The notes under the pieces are model-generated. The model made no database searches. It was not told the origin of the DNA and saw only the letters and a list, made by a program, of their open reading frames with translations. 64,000 nucleotides of DNA from Planctomycetota bacterium (GTDB lineage Bacteria; Planctomycetota; Planctomycetia; Pirellulales; UBA7805), in the NCBI GenBank assembly GCA_003389215.1, contig QQVP01000135.1:19812-83811 (forward strand), in the 5' to 3' direction. The translations under genes were made by a program, and so were the position numbers. This document shows positions 1-8,189 of this stretch, one piece after another; the first letter of the stretch is position 1; the number at the start of each line of letters is the position of its first letter.

Positions 1-1
1 C

Positions 2-163
2 CAAGAGGGCGTTTACCGGCCGGCCGAGTATCTGGTGGCCTTTCCTCGCAAGCGGCTGCTGGCTTGGGCTCGGGCCCATCCCGAGTACGCGGATTCCGGC
101 GATGCCCCGACCGCTCCGGTTGCGCGGGCTGAAGGTTTTGCGGAGGACGTCCCGGCCGGTTAG
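2..163 (+). CDS. C-terminal fragment of an unidentified protein
   Basis: An open frame enters from the left edge and ends at a TAG at 161-163, giving the last 53 residues of a protein. The visible part begins QEGVYRPAEYLVAF, continues with a basic stretch (FPRKRLLAWARAHPEYA) and finishes in a low-complexity Ala/Pro-rich tail. No motif is recognisable in so short a piece. It lies on the same strand as the glycan-modification genes that follow, about 200 bases upstream, so it could belong to the same locus, but nothing visible proves it. Assignment as coding rests on the open frame and its codon usage. Confidence 0.5.
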   Translation, partial: QEGVYRPAEYLVAFPRKRLLAWARAHPEYADSGDAPTAPVARAEGFAEDVPAG

Positions 164-362
164 CCCACAGCATTGGCCTTCTCAACCTCATTTTCTCGTC
201 TTTCCGTCGAGCCCGATTGCTTTCCGGCGCTGCGGGTTTGCATTACGATAGGAGGTTCCGCTGGGCGAAGTCGACCGCACGGGTCCGGGGCTGTCTTGTC
301 GGGCAGCTCGCCGCGGTCGTTTTGGCTTTTCCGGCCATCGACACGACGACGAGACGACCGCC

Positions 363-1388
363 ATGATTCGCGAAACCGCCACCGTATGCGAGCGCTGCGT
401 ACTGACGACCAGCGTGCCTGGTGTTTCGCTCGACGAGGAGGGCGTCTGCAATGTTTGCCGCGAGTACGAGGCGAATCGGTCGACCTACGATGCCTACTTC
501 AAGACGGAGGACGACCTCGCGGCGTTGTTCCGGCGAACGCACAGTCCCGAAGCGCCCTACGACGTCCTGTTGATGTATAGCGGCGGCAAGGATAGCACCT
601 ATGTGCTCAATCGGCTGGTCGATATGGGCCAGCGGATCCTGGCCGTCACGTTCGACAACGACTATGTGCCCAAGGGTTGTTTCGACAATATCCGCGGCGT
701 CTGCGAGGACGCCGGCGTCGACAGCCTGATTCTCAGCCTGAACCGCGCCACGATGGACCGCGTGTTTGCGCGCAGCCTGGAACAAGACAGCCAGGTTTGC
801 ACCGGGTGCTTTCGTGCCCTCACGGCCCGTGGCACCGAAGTGGCCATCGAAAAGGGCATTCCCATCGTGATGACGGGATTGTCGCGGGGTCAGATCTTCG
901 ACACGAAGGTGCATCAGCTGTTGGCCGCCGGCAAGACCGACATCGACGAAATCGATCGCTGGTTGCGAGCCTTCCGCCGGCGCTATCACGAACAGAAGGA
1001 CGAGATTGCCGAGTTGATCAACGACCGTGCAGCGGCCGACCTGGCGGCCTTCGAGCGCGTCCACTTCATCGACTTCTTCCGCTACTGCAAGGTCACCAAA
1101 GAGGACATCGTGGCCCTCATCAAGGAGCGGAATCCGGCCTGGCGGAAGCCCGAGAACGTCGGCGGTTGTTCGAGCAACTGCATGATCAACGACGTCGGTA
1201 TCAAGGTTCATCAAGAGACGAAGGGCTATCACAACTATGCCGTGCCAGCGGCGTGGGATGTGCGATTCGGTCACGAAACGCGCGAGGAGGTGCTCGAGGA
1301 GCTGGAGACGGACTTGGACGAGCGCCGCATCCATGGAATTTTGACGCAACTGAAGATCAACTATCACGTCAAAGACGGTGCCGTGTAG
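363..1388 (+). CDS. PP-loop ATPase of the N-acetyl sugar amidotransferase (WbpG-like) family
   Basis: This 341-residue protein carries the PP-loop SGGKDS at residues 73-78, the ATP-pyrophosphatase signature of enzymes that adenylate a carbonyl before amidation or thiolation. A Cys-rich N-terminus (C9, C12, C29, C32) matches the zinc-ribbon-like start of WbpG-type sugar amidotransferases. A CxxC follows at C146/C149 and further cysteines lie at C269 and C273. WbpG family members normally take ammonia from a HisH-like glutaminase; none is encoded nearby, although an asparagine synthase with its own glutaminase domain lies four genes on. The CxxC pair is also seen in thiolating PP-loop enzymes, so sulfur transfer is an alternative. 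It opens a same-strand run with a carrier protein and an acyl-AMP ligase, which suggests modification of a sugar or carrier-bound acyl group. Confidence 0.8.
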   Translation: MIRETATVCERCVLTTSVPGVSLDEEGVCNVCREYEANRSTYDAYFKTEDDLAALFRRTHSPEAPYDVLLMYSGGKDSTYVLNRLVDMGQRILAVTFDNDYVPKGCFDNIRGVCEDAGVDSLILSLNRATMDRVFARSLEQDSQVCTGCFRALTARGTEVAIEKGIPIVMTGLSRGQIFDTKVHQLLAAGKTDIDEIDRWLRAFRRRYHEQKDEIAELINDRAAADLAAFERVHFIDFFRYCKVTKEDIVALIKERNPAWRKPENVGGCSSNCMINDVGIKVHQETKGYHNYAVPAAWDVRFGHETREEVLEELETDLDERRIHGILTQLKINYHVKDGAV

Positions 1389-1479
1389 GGCGGAGATCCG
1401 ATGCCCTCGGCGGGAGGCGGTGCCGACGGCGAACGTCGTCGCTCGCCGATCGTGGGGTTCAAGAACTGCGGAGAAACAG

Positions 1480-1725
1480 ATGACACTCGATTTGGCAACG
1501 GTCTCCGATCGCATCGCCGGCATTTACCTGCAAGTGGCACCCGACGGCGAAGCACCCGCCGAGGATGGCCGCGGACAACTCGATTCGATGGCGTTCCTGG
1601 AATTCATCACGCTGCTCGAGAAGGAATTCCAGATCGCCGTCGATGCCGAAGATGTGACCGAAGCCAACTTTGCCACGCGGGCGAGCACCGCCGCCTACGT
1701 CCTCCAGAAATTGGCGAATCACTGA
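1480..1725 (+). CDS. Free-standing acyl carrier protein
   Basis: This 81-residue acidic protein has the carrier-protein core with GQLDSMAFLEFITLLEKEF around residues 32-50. The Ser of the DSM motif (about residue 36) is the expected 4'-phosphopantetheine attachment site, and the four-helix length fits a complete ACP. The frame is open further upstream, but the ATG at 1480 preceded by GCGGAG (1468-1473) gives the normal ACP length. It sits 91 bases after the PP-loop gene and 46 bases before an acyl-AMP ligase, which most probably loads it. This is a dedicated carrier for the cluster rather than the housekeeping fatty-acid ACP, which normally sits in a fab operon. Confidence 0.88.
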   Translation: MTLDLATVSDRIAGIYLQVAPDGEAPAEDGRGQLDSMAFLEFITLLEKEFQIAVDAEDVTEANFATRASTAAYVLQKLANH

Positions 1726-1771
1726 TTGACCGAGGGGGTGCCGGGCGGTTACCTGGTCGGCGCGGTTTGCC

Positions 1772-3268
1772 ATGTCCGAGCTGATCTTCGAAGGCAAGCG
1801 AACCGATCTTGCCGAACTCTGGCAACGGGCCCAGGTCCTGGCGGTTGAGCTGGCCGAGGGGCATCGCGTCGGGCCCGGCGCCAACGTGCTGCTCACGCTC
1901 GAATTCAGCGACGCGGCGCTCGAATTGCTGGCGGCCAGCTGGCTCTTGCAGGCGCGTTGCGTGCTGTTGCCCCCCACGTGCTCGCGAGCGCTGTTTGAAT
2001 CGGTGGTGGCGCAGTTTGCTCCGGCTGCGATTGGGATCGATTCGCGGAATGAGCGACTCCGCTCGGGACTCGAACGAGATTCGATGACCGTAGGTGACGC
2101 CGACGGCGGGCACGTCGTCGTCTACACGGCCGAAGGGACGGGCGCGGCCGGCGAGGCGGTCGTCCCTTCGAGTCCGCCGGCCAGCTTGCGGACGCTTCTC
2201 GAAGATCAGCCACAACCGGTCTTCTTTACCTCGGGAAGCACTTCACAAGCCAAGGGAGTGGTGTTGGAGTGGCCGCGGATTCTCGACAAGGGCGAGGCCG
2301 TGCTGGAGCACTATCGGGTTGCCGACGACGAACGGGTGGTGCCGATCCTGCCCTTCTCGCACGTCTACGGACTCTACCCCGTGCTTGGTGCGCTGGCCCG
2401 CGGCGCCAGCTGCGTGTTGTGTCGCGAAACCGTGCCACCCGGTGAAATCGCCCAGGCGATCTCGCGCGAACGCGCGAGCGTGGTCATCTGTCCGCCGCTG
2501 ACGGCGCAATTCCTGTTTGGTCGCCACGCCCCTTCGGCCGTCGTGCAGGAGAATCTGCGGGTGCTGAGCTTGGGCGGCGCGGCCATGGCGGCCGACGTGC
2601 TGGAGCAGATCCGCCAAAACCTTCCGCAAACGCAACTCTACTTGTCGTACGGATTGGCGGAGACCTACTCCACCATCTGCTGCGTCGATGTTTCGGCCGA
2701 GCCCGAGCGCGTCTCTACGGTCGGCCCGGCGCGGTTCCTGGCCGAGGTTCAGGCCCGTGACCCGAACTCGGGACATCCGGTGCCCCGCGGGGAGATCGGC
2801 GAGTTGTGCATCGGCGGGCAGATCACGAGCGGATACTACGGCGCGGAACACGACCGCCAAACTTACTTCGCCGCCGACGGCTGGTTGCGGACGGGCGATT
2901 TGGGCTGTGTCGACGAGCAAGGCTACGTGTCGATTCGCGGTCGACTGAAGGAGACCATCAACGCCGGCGGTCTGTCGATCGATCCGAGCGAAATCGAGGA
3001 GGTCGTGCTGGCCCATCCCTCGGTTCAGGACTGTGGCGTCGTGGGTGCGGAGCGAATGAATCGGGAATATCCGGTCGCTGCGGTGGTGCTCGACGCGGCA
3101 GCCACGGATGGTGCCGACGAGGCAACGGCGATCGAAGAACTATTCGCCCACTGTCGTCGCCAGTTGTCGGCCAAGCTCGTCCCAGGCAAAATCGTGGTCG
3201 TGGCCGAAATTCCTCGCGGGGCGCTCGGCAAGATCGAGCGGGCCACACTGAAGAACCAAATCGTCTGA
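1772..3268 (+). CDS. Acyl-AMP ligase (ANL superfamily)
   Basis: This 498-residue protein has the adenylate-forming core motifs in order. The phosphate loop FFTSGSTSQAKGV is at about 151-163, a YGLAE motif lies mid-protein, and TGDLG is followed by the hinge and an NAGG segment. The C-terminal catalytic Lys is in GALGKIE (K487, eleven residues from the end). It should activate a carboxylic acid as an acyl-AMP and, given the ACP gene directly upstream, transfer it to that carrier. No condensation or thioesterase domain is fused. The substrate cannot be read from the sequence. The SDR starts only 22 bases downstream, suggesting one transcript. Confidence 0.88.
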   Translation: MSELIFEGKRTDLAELWQRAQVLAVELAEGHRVGPGANVLLTLEFSDAALELLAASWLLQARCVLLPPTCSRALFESVVAQFAPAAIGIDSRNERLRSGLERDSMTVGDADGGHVVVYTAEGTGAAGEAVVPSSPPASLRTLLEDQPQPVFFTSGSTSQAKGVVLEWPRILDKGEAVLEHYRVADDERVVPILPFSHVYGLYPVLGALARGASCVLCRETVPPGEIAQAISRERASVVICPPLTAQFLFGRHAPSAVVQENLRVLSLGGAAMAADVLEQIRQNLPQTQLYLSYGLAETYSTICCVDVSAEPERVSTVGPARFLAEVQARDPNSGHPVPRGEIGELCIGGQITSGYYGAEHDRQTYFAADGWLRTGDLGCVDEQGYVSIRGRLKETINAGGLSIDPSEIEEVVLAHPSVQDCGVVGAERMNREYPVAAVVLDAAATDGADEATAIEELFAHCRRQLSAKLVPGKIVVVAEIPRGALGKIERATLKNQIV

Positions 3269-3290
3269 GCTGAAGAGGGAATCGACCGCC

Positions 3291-4034
3291 GTGGCGTCGC
3301 CCGCAGAGAAAAACCGCTTGGCGCTCGTGACCGGCTCGACCGGTCTGTTGGGCCGCGCGATTTGCCACCGGCTGGCCCGCGAGGGCTTCGATCTCTGCCT
3401 TGGCTACGCGCGGTCCGGTGAGGCGGCGGAACAATTGGCCGAGGAGTTGGCGGCCTCGAGCGGCGTGACCTGTTCGACGCTCGGTTTCGACGTCACTTCG
3501 GCCAAGGACGTCCAAGCCGCGGTCGGCCAACTCGTCGAGTCGCGTGGTCGCGTCGATGTTTTGGTGGCGGCCCATGGCGTGGCCCCGCTCGCGCTGCTGC
3601 GCTTTACCCGTGAAGACGACATTCAAAACGCCTTTCGCATCAATGCCGAGGGCACGGTGCACTGCGTGAGCGCGGTGCTGCCGGTCATGCAGCGGCAGAA
3701 CTGGGGACGCATTGTCATTCTGAGTTCCGCCGCCGCCGAAGGCCGCACAGGCCAGGCGGTCTATGCGGCCAGTAAGTCGGCCCTGCGTGGCTTGATTCAG
3801 AGTGCCGCCCGCGAATACGCCGCCTACGGCGTCACGCTCAACAGCGTGGCTCCCGCGGTCGTGGAAGGAAATCCGGCGACCCAGAGCGATCAACGCGAGA
3901 AGCTGCTGTCCGATTATCCGCTGGGCCGCTTCGTGACGCCCGACGAGGTCGCGGCGGCCACCGCCTTCCTGGTGTCGGACGAGGCGGCCACGATGACCGG
4001 ACAGAATCTCATCATCGACGGGGGACGCTTCTAG
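3291..4034 (+). CDS. Short-chain dehydrogenase/reductase, 3-oxoacyl-ACP reductase-like
   Basis: A 247-residue classical SDR with the nucleotide-binding TGSTGLLG at 14-21, an AAHG segment near 93-96 and the catalytic Ser near 145-146. The Tyr158-Lys162 pair lies in YAASK, and the C-terminus ends in a typical IIDGGRF. Length and motifs match FabG-type ketoacyl reductases. The inferred start is GTG at 3291, 22 bases after the acyl-AMP ligase stop; no nearer ATG gives the full Rossmann N-terminus. In this cluster it plausibly reduces a keto group on an ACP-bound acyl chain, or oxidises/reduces a sugar intermediate. The family is broad and the substrate is inferred only from context. Confidence 0.87.
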   Translation: MASPAEKNRLALVTGSTGLLGRAICHRLAREGFDLCLGYARSGEAAEQLAEELAASSGVTCSTLGFDVTSAKDVQAAVGQLVESRGRVDVLVAAHGVAPLALLRFTREDDIQNAFRINAEGTVHCVSAVLPVMQRQNWGRIVILSSAAAEGRTGQAVYAASKSALRGLIQSAAREYAAYGVTLNSVAPAVVEGNPATQSDQREKLLSDYPLGRFVTPDEVAAATAFLVSDEAATMTGQNLIIDGGRF

Positions 4035-4088
4035 TGGTCGCGCGCCCTGCAACACCGGTCGTCGCGTCATGCCGGGAGGGCCGCTGAT

Positions 4089-6053
4089 TTGTGCGGCATT
4101 GTGGCGATCGTGCTTCGCGATGCAGCGCTCGACGTGGAGCGACTGGAAGCGGGCGTTGCCGCCCTCGATCATCGCGGTCCCGACGGACGCGGTGTGTGGC
4201 TGTCGGAAGATCGCCGCGTCGGGCTGGGCCATGCGCGGCTGAGCATCATCGACCTGGCCGGCGGACGCCAGCCGATCGCCAGCGAAGACGGTCGGCGGCA
4301 GATCGTCGTCAATGGCGAGTTCTACGACTACGAGCGGCTGCAGCAGCGGCTCGAACAGAACGGACACCAGCTGGCCACCCGCAGCGACAGCGAGGTGGCA
4401 TTGCACCTCTATGAAGACCACGGGGTGGCATGTCTGCGTTACCTGCGTGGCGAGTTTGCCTGGGCCCTGTGGGACGAGGAGCGGCGCGAGTTGGTCGCGG
4501 TCCGCGATCGATTTGGCATCAAGCCGCTCTACTACGCCGAGCGGCCTGAAGGCCTTTACCTGGCTTCGGAGGCCAAGGCCCTGTTTGCCATGGGGGTGCC
4601 GGCACGCTGGGATCACGCGGCCTTCTATGCGAGTTGTCATCGGCCGCTTGCCGACGACCGCACGCTGTTTGCCGGCGTCCGACAGTTGCCGCCGGGCCAT
4701 CTGCTGCGTTTCCGCGACGGCCGCACCGTCGTCGAACGCTATTGGGATTGGTATGACCGCAATGGAGACGGAACCCTCGACGACGCGTCGGGCGAGGCGG
4801 TCGCCGCGACCGTGGCGGAACAACTGGGCGAGGCCGTGCGGCTCCGCCTGCGGGCCGACGTGCCGGTGGCCGTCTATCTGAGCGGGGGTATCGACTCCTC
4901 GGTCGTTCTGGGTTTGGCGTCGCGACACGCGGCGGCGCCGCTGGACGCCTTTACGATTTCGTTCTCCGATCCGCGGTTCGACGAAGCCGAGCACTTCGAC
5001 GAGACGGCGATCGCTCGCGAGACGGCGGAGTTCTGCGGGGCCCGCTTCCACCCGGTCCCGGTCAGTTCGTCGGCACTGGCTGAGAACTTTGCCGCGGCCG
5101 TGCGACAGAGCGAGACATTGCACTGGAATCCGCACGGGGTGGCCAAGTTTCTGCTCAGCCGCGCCGTTCGCCAGGCCGGCATCAAGGTCGTCCTGACGGG
5201 CGAAGGGGCCGACGAGTTGTTGCTTGGGTACAGCTGGTTTCAACTCGATCATCTGCAACCGATCACCGCAGCCCTGACTCCGGCCGGTCTGTCACGGACG
5301 ATGAAGCTGATTCTCGGTCTGAGCATGGCCGACGAGGTGCCCGAGACGCAGGCAATCGAGACCTTGACCGTGGGACTTCGACAGCGGCTCGGCTACGTCC
5401 CTTGGTCGATGGTCATCGAAGCCTGGTTCGCCAATCATCTGCGATCGCTCATGGCGGCTGATTTTCGCGCGGATCACGCGTCGGTCGACAGTTACGCCGA
5501 TCTTCTCGACGGCGTGCCCCGTCCGGAGGTGCTCGCGCGGGTCGAGCCCCCGCGGCGCTCCGCGTATCTGTGGGCCAAGTCGGCCTTTCCGAATTACATT
5601 TTGAACGTGCTGGCTGATCGGATGGAGATGGCCAACTCGATCGAAGGCCGGGTCCCTTTTCTCGACCACACGCTGGTCGAAGCGGTCGAGCAGGCCCCTC
5701 TGGCGACGCTGTTTGCGGGCACGACCGGCAAGCAGCTCCTGCGTACGGCCTTCGCCGATCTGTTGACCGACACGGTTCGCCGGCGGCGAAAGCTCCCCTT
5801 CGTGACCCCGCCGGCCCGTTCCGAGGGGGGCGATCCGTTCTCGGAAATGGTGCGGGACGAGCTACGGGGAACCACGCTCGAATCGCTGCCGTTCTTCGAT
5901 CCGCAGGCGGTCCGTCGATATCTCGACGATTCCACGCTCCCGCAGACGCCGTCGAAGTGGGCCTATGGACAGAGTCGGATTCTCACGCAGATCGCCAGCG
6001 CGTGCGTGCTGCAGCGGACCTTTGGCCTGACCGCGTCGGGAGGGATAGAATGA
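4089..6053 (+). CDS. asnB: Asparagine synthase (glutamine-hydrolysing), class II amidotransferase
   Basis: This 654-residue protein starts MCGIVA, so after Met removal Cys2 is the glutaminase nucleophile; the inferred start is TTG at 4089 because the Cys must follow the initiator directly. The N-terminal class II glutaminase domain occupies about 1-210 and the synthetase domain carries its PP-loop SGGIDS at 265-270. Length is typical of the family. AsnB paralogues in polysaccharide loci often amidate sugar acids or amino-acid decorations rather than making asparagine, and the position here after ACP, ligase and SDR genes favours such a role. Free asparagine synthesis cannot be excluded from sequence alone. 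Confidence 0.88.
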   Translation: MCGIVAIVLRDAALDVERLEAGVAALDHRGPDGRGVWLSEDRRVGLGHARLSIIDLAGGRQPIASEDGRRQIVVNGEFYDYERLQQRLEQNGHQLATRSDSEVALHLYEDHGVACLRYLRGEFAWALWDEERRELVAVRDRFGIKPLYYAERPEGLYLASEAKALFAMGVPARWDHAAFYASCHRPLADDRTLFAGVRQLPPGHLLRFRDGRTVVERYWDWYDRNGDGTLDDASGEAVAATVAEQLGEAVRLRLRADVPVAVYLSGGIDSSVVLGLASRHAAAPLDAFTISFSDPRFDEAEHFDETAIARETAEFCGARFHPVPVSSSALAENFAAAVRQSETLHWNPHGVAKFLLSRAVRQAGIKVVLTGEGADELLLGYSWFQLDHLQPITAALTPAGLSRTMKLILGLSMADEVPETQAIETLTVGLRQRLGYVPWSMVIEAWFANHLRSLMAADFRADHASVDSYADLLDGVPRPEVLARVEPPRRSAYLWAKSAFPNYILNVLADRMEMANSIEGRVPFLDHTLVEAVEQAPLATLFAGTTGKQLLRTAFADLLTDTVRRRRKLPFVTPPARSEGGDPFSEMVRDELRGTTLESLPFFDPQAVRRYLDDSTLPQTPSKWAYGQSRILTQIASACVLQRTFGLTASGGIE

Positions 6054-6119
6054 AACAAGCGGATCAGCGAAGCTACGGATTGACAAAGGTAACCGGACGG
6101 GCGTCGGGAGGAAGATCGC

Positions 6120-6521
6120 ATGCTTGAAGCGCGTCAGGGTAAGGAGATCCAAGTAACCATCAAGAATGAGATCGGCGCTCTCGGCAAGCTCACCAAGATG
6201 CTGGCCGAGCAGGGCGTCAATGTGCTGGCCGTAAATAGTCGCGTCGAGGAAGGGGAAGCCCACTTCAAGCTCATTACCGAAGACATGCTTCGCACGATGG
6301 ACCTGCTGCACGAACATGGCTACGAACCCCGGCAGCTGAACGTCGTGATCGTGGAGTGTGAGCACCGGCCGGGCATTCTCAAGCACCTGACCGATCGGCT
6401 GGTGTTTCACGAGGTCAACATTTACTACCTGTACGTGACCGCCACGCTCGACCAGGAAGAGTGCCTGGTGGTTCTGTCGACGTCGAACAACCAACGGGCG
6501 ATCATCGAGCTGAATTGGTAG
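6120..6521 (+). CDS. Tandem ACT-domain protein
   Basis: This 133-residue protein consists of two ACT-like beta-alpha-beta-beta-alpha-beta units and nothing else. The first is at about 9-69 (IQVTIKNEIGALGKLTKML) and the second at about 70-133 (VVIVECEHRPGILKHLT); the N..GxLxxLT/RPGxLxxLT patterns are the usual ligand-binding turns. Stand-alone tandem ACT proteins sense amino acids or related small molecules. A strong ribosome binding site (GGGAGGAAG) precedes the ATG. It follows asnB by 66 bases and could be the regulatory partner of the cluster, sensing glutamine or asparagine, but that is inference. Confidence 0.8.
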   Translation: MLEARQGKEIQVTIKNEIGALGKLTKMLAEQGVNVLAVNSRVEEGEAHFKLITEDMLRTMDLLHEHGYEPRQLNVVIVECEHRPGILKHLTDRLVFHEVNIYYLYVTATLDQEECLVVLSTSNNQRAIIELNW

Positions 6522-6723
6522 CGGGGGCCAAGTCGACAGCGGCGAGTCGTACGTCGCCTGCGGTCGCGGTGAGTCGACGGGGCTTCCTGCCAGTGGCGGG
6601 TCCCTTCGAGTGGTTGCGACCGTCCGAGATTGCGATAGAGTGGAGTGTTCGCGGCCTCCCTCGGGAGGCGACGCAGCGGAAACAGCAGAAGTCTGGCAAG
6701 TTTGTGAGCGTAGTGAGTGCCCT

Positions 6724-7977
6724 ATGAGAATGTCTGGTACGAGCACCTTCCAATGGAGTTTCCTGGCTGCCGCGGCGTTGATGGTGATCGTCATCGGATT
6801 GGCGAGCGATCCCGTCGTTTCGATCTCGGTTGCGGACGACGGGAATGCTGGCCGGCGTGCCTCGGCCCGGGCCGCGAGGCAGCTCGGAGATCGACCCAAG
6901 TACATCATTCCGCCACCGCTGAAGGACCTGGGTCGCAATTACAAGGTGCGCGTCGTCTACTTCGTGCCGACCGATAAGGAGGTCAAGAACGCCTACGCCG
7001 AGAAGATCGAAGTCTTGATGCGGGTGGTGGCCGACATCTATCGCCGCGACCTGAAGGCCAACCGCCAGCGATCGCGGGGACTCGACTTCGAGTTCGACGA
7101 AGAGGGCGAGCTACAGGTGCATCTGATCAACGGGGATCACCCCTCGGTCTTCTACACGGGCGAGCCCTTTTCGGTCGATCGTCTGCTCGATAGTACCCAG
7201 AACGAAGTGCTGCAGAAGCTCGGCGACCCGACCGGTCGTGCCTGCTTGATCTTCTCGGAAGCGGGCGGCATCGCCGAGGCCCGACCGGCCTATCCGTATT
7301 GTGGGTTTGCCATGGTCTCGGGCGACATGCTTCGCGATGAGATCACGGCCACCACGATCGAAGAGCAGATCGAGAACTTCTTCGACGTCACTCCGGTCGG
7401 CGAGGGCGACGACGCCCAACCGCGGAACAAGGAAATTCAAGTCAGCAACGGCGTGCTGATTCATGAACTCGGCCACATCTTCTACATGCTGCACGACACC
7501 AGCGACGTGAATCGCAATATCATGGCCCAGGGCTACCACAACCTGGGCAAGATGTTTGATCACCGGACGGCCTCAAAACGCCTGGTCCGTTTCTCGCCGC
7601 ACCATGCGCGCGTGGCCGCGGCGACCCGGTTCCTGAGCGAGTCGTTCGACGAGCGCGACGGCCAGAACCCCGCGCTCGAGTTTACTGTCGTGCGACCGCC
7701 GCCCGGCGGTCAGCACTTCGTCGAGCTGAACCTCAAGATGAGCGACAACGCGGGCCTCCACGCGGTGATCTGTATGCAGCGGGGGGGTGGCGGCATCGAC
7801 GCCTTGGTCGGCGGGGCGGCGCTCAAGGGCAAGTCCTACGAGAAGACGGTCAAGTTTCGCAGCCCGCACGTGTTTCTCGAAGGCCAGCCGTTGCAGTACA
7901 TCATCAACTGCATCGACGTGAACGGGAATTGTTCGCAGGCCGCGCAGATTTCCCACGTCGGTCCGCCCGAGCGCTAG
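6724..7977 (+). CDS. Secreted zinc metalloprotease, metzincin-like
   Basis: A 417-residue protein with an N-terminal hydrophobic signal (residues about 8-35). The zinc site is HELGHIFYMLH at 247-257: two His, the catalytic Glu and a third His at the metzincin spacing HExxHxxxxxH. The usual Gly at position 8 of the motif is replaced by Tyr254. A Met at 267 in NIMA ten residues on could be the Met-turn. The C-terminal third has no catalytic motif and resembles a beta-rich accessory domain. The start ATG at 6724 was chosen because it places the hydrophobic segment at the N-terminus; the open frame extends upstream without signal character. Substrate unknown; it lies between glycan genes and may act at the cell surface. 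Confidence 0.72.
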   Translation: MRMSGTSTFQWSFLAAAALMVIVIGLASDPVVSISVADDGNAGRRASARAARQLGDRPKYIIPPPLKDLGRNYKVRVVYFVPTDKEVKNAYAEKIEVLMRVVADIYRRDLKANRQRSRGLDFEFDEEGELQVHLINGDHPSVFYTGEPFSVDRLLDSTQNEVLQKLGDPTGRACLIFSEAGGIAEARPAYPYCGFAMVSGDMLRDEITATTIEEQIENFFDVTPVGEGDDAQPRNKEIQVSNGVLIHELGHIFYMLHDTSDVNRNIMAQGYHNLGKMFDHRTASKRLVRFSPHHARVAAATRFLSESFDERDGQNPALEFTVVRPPPGGQHFVELNLKMSDNAGLHAVICMQRGGGGIDALVGGAALKGKSYEKTVKFRSPHVFLEGQPLQYIINCIDVNGNCSQAAQISHVGPPER

Positions 7978-8189
7978 ATCGCTCTTCATCTCGCGGTCGC
8001 GTTCCGGCTGGCGTTACTGCGCCGCGCCGCGATTCTCGTGCTGGCAATGCGCGCAGGCGTGCGCGTCCCGATCGCCGTCAGGATTGTGGTTGCTCGCGGG
8101 CGGCTTTCCCGCGTACCATCCGCCGCCCGCGCGCCGGTGCTGCAGTCGTATCCGGCAGTGCGCGGGCCGTTCCCTGGCGAGATACCACG

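Noticed and set aside
2958..5258. 766-codon minus-strand open frame opposite the ligase, SDR and asnB genes
   Set aside because: It is antisense to three genes with clear family motifs and has no recognisable protein character; long shadow frames are expected at this GC content.
6050..6124. 24-codon frame starting at the ATGA that overlaps the asnB stop
   Set aside because: Translational coupling is possible, but there is no conserved character and it overlaps the ACT gene start region; more likely chance.
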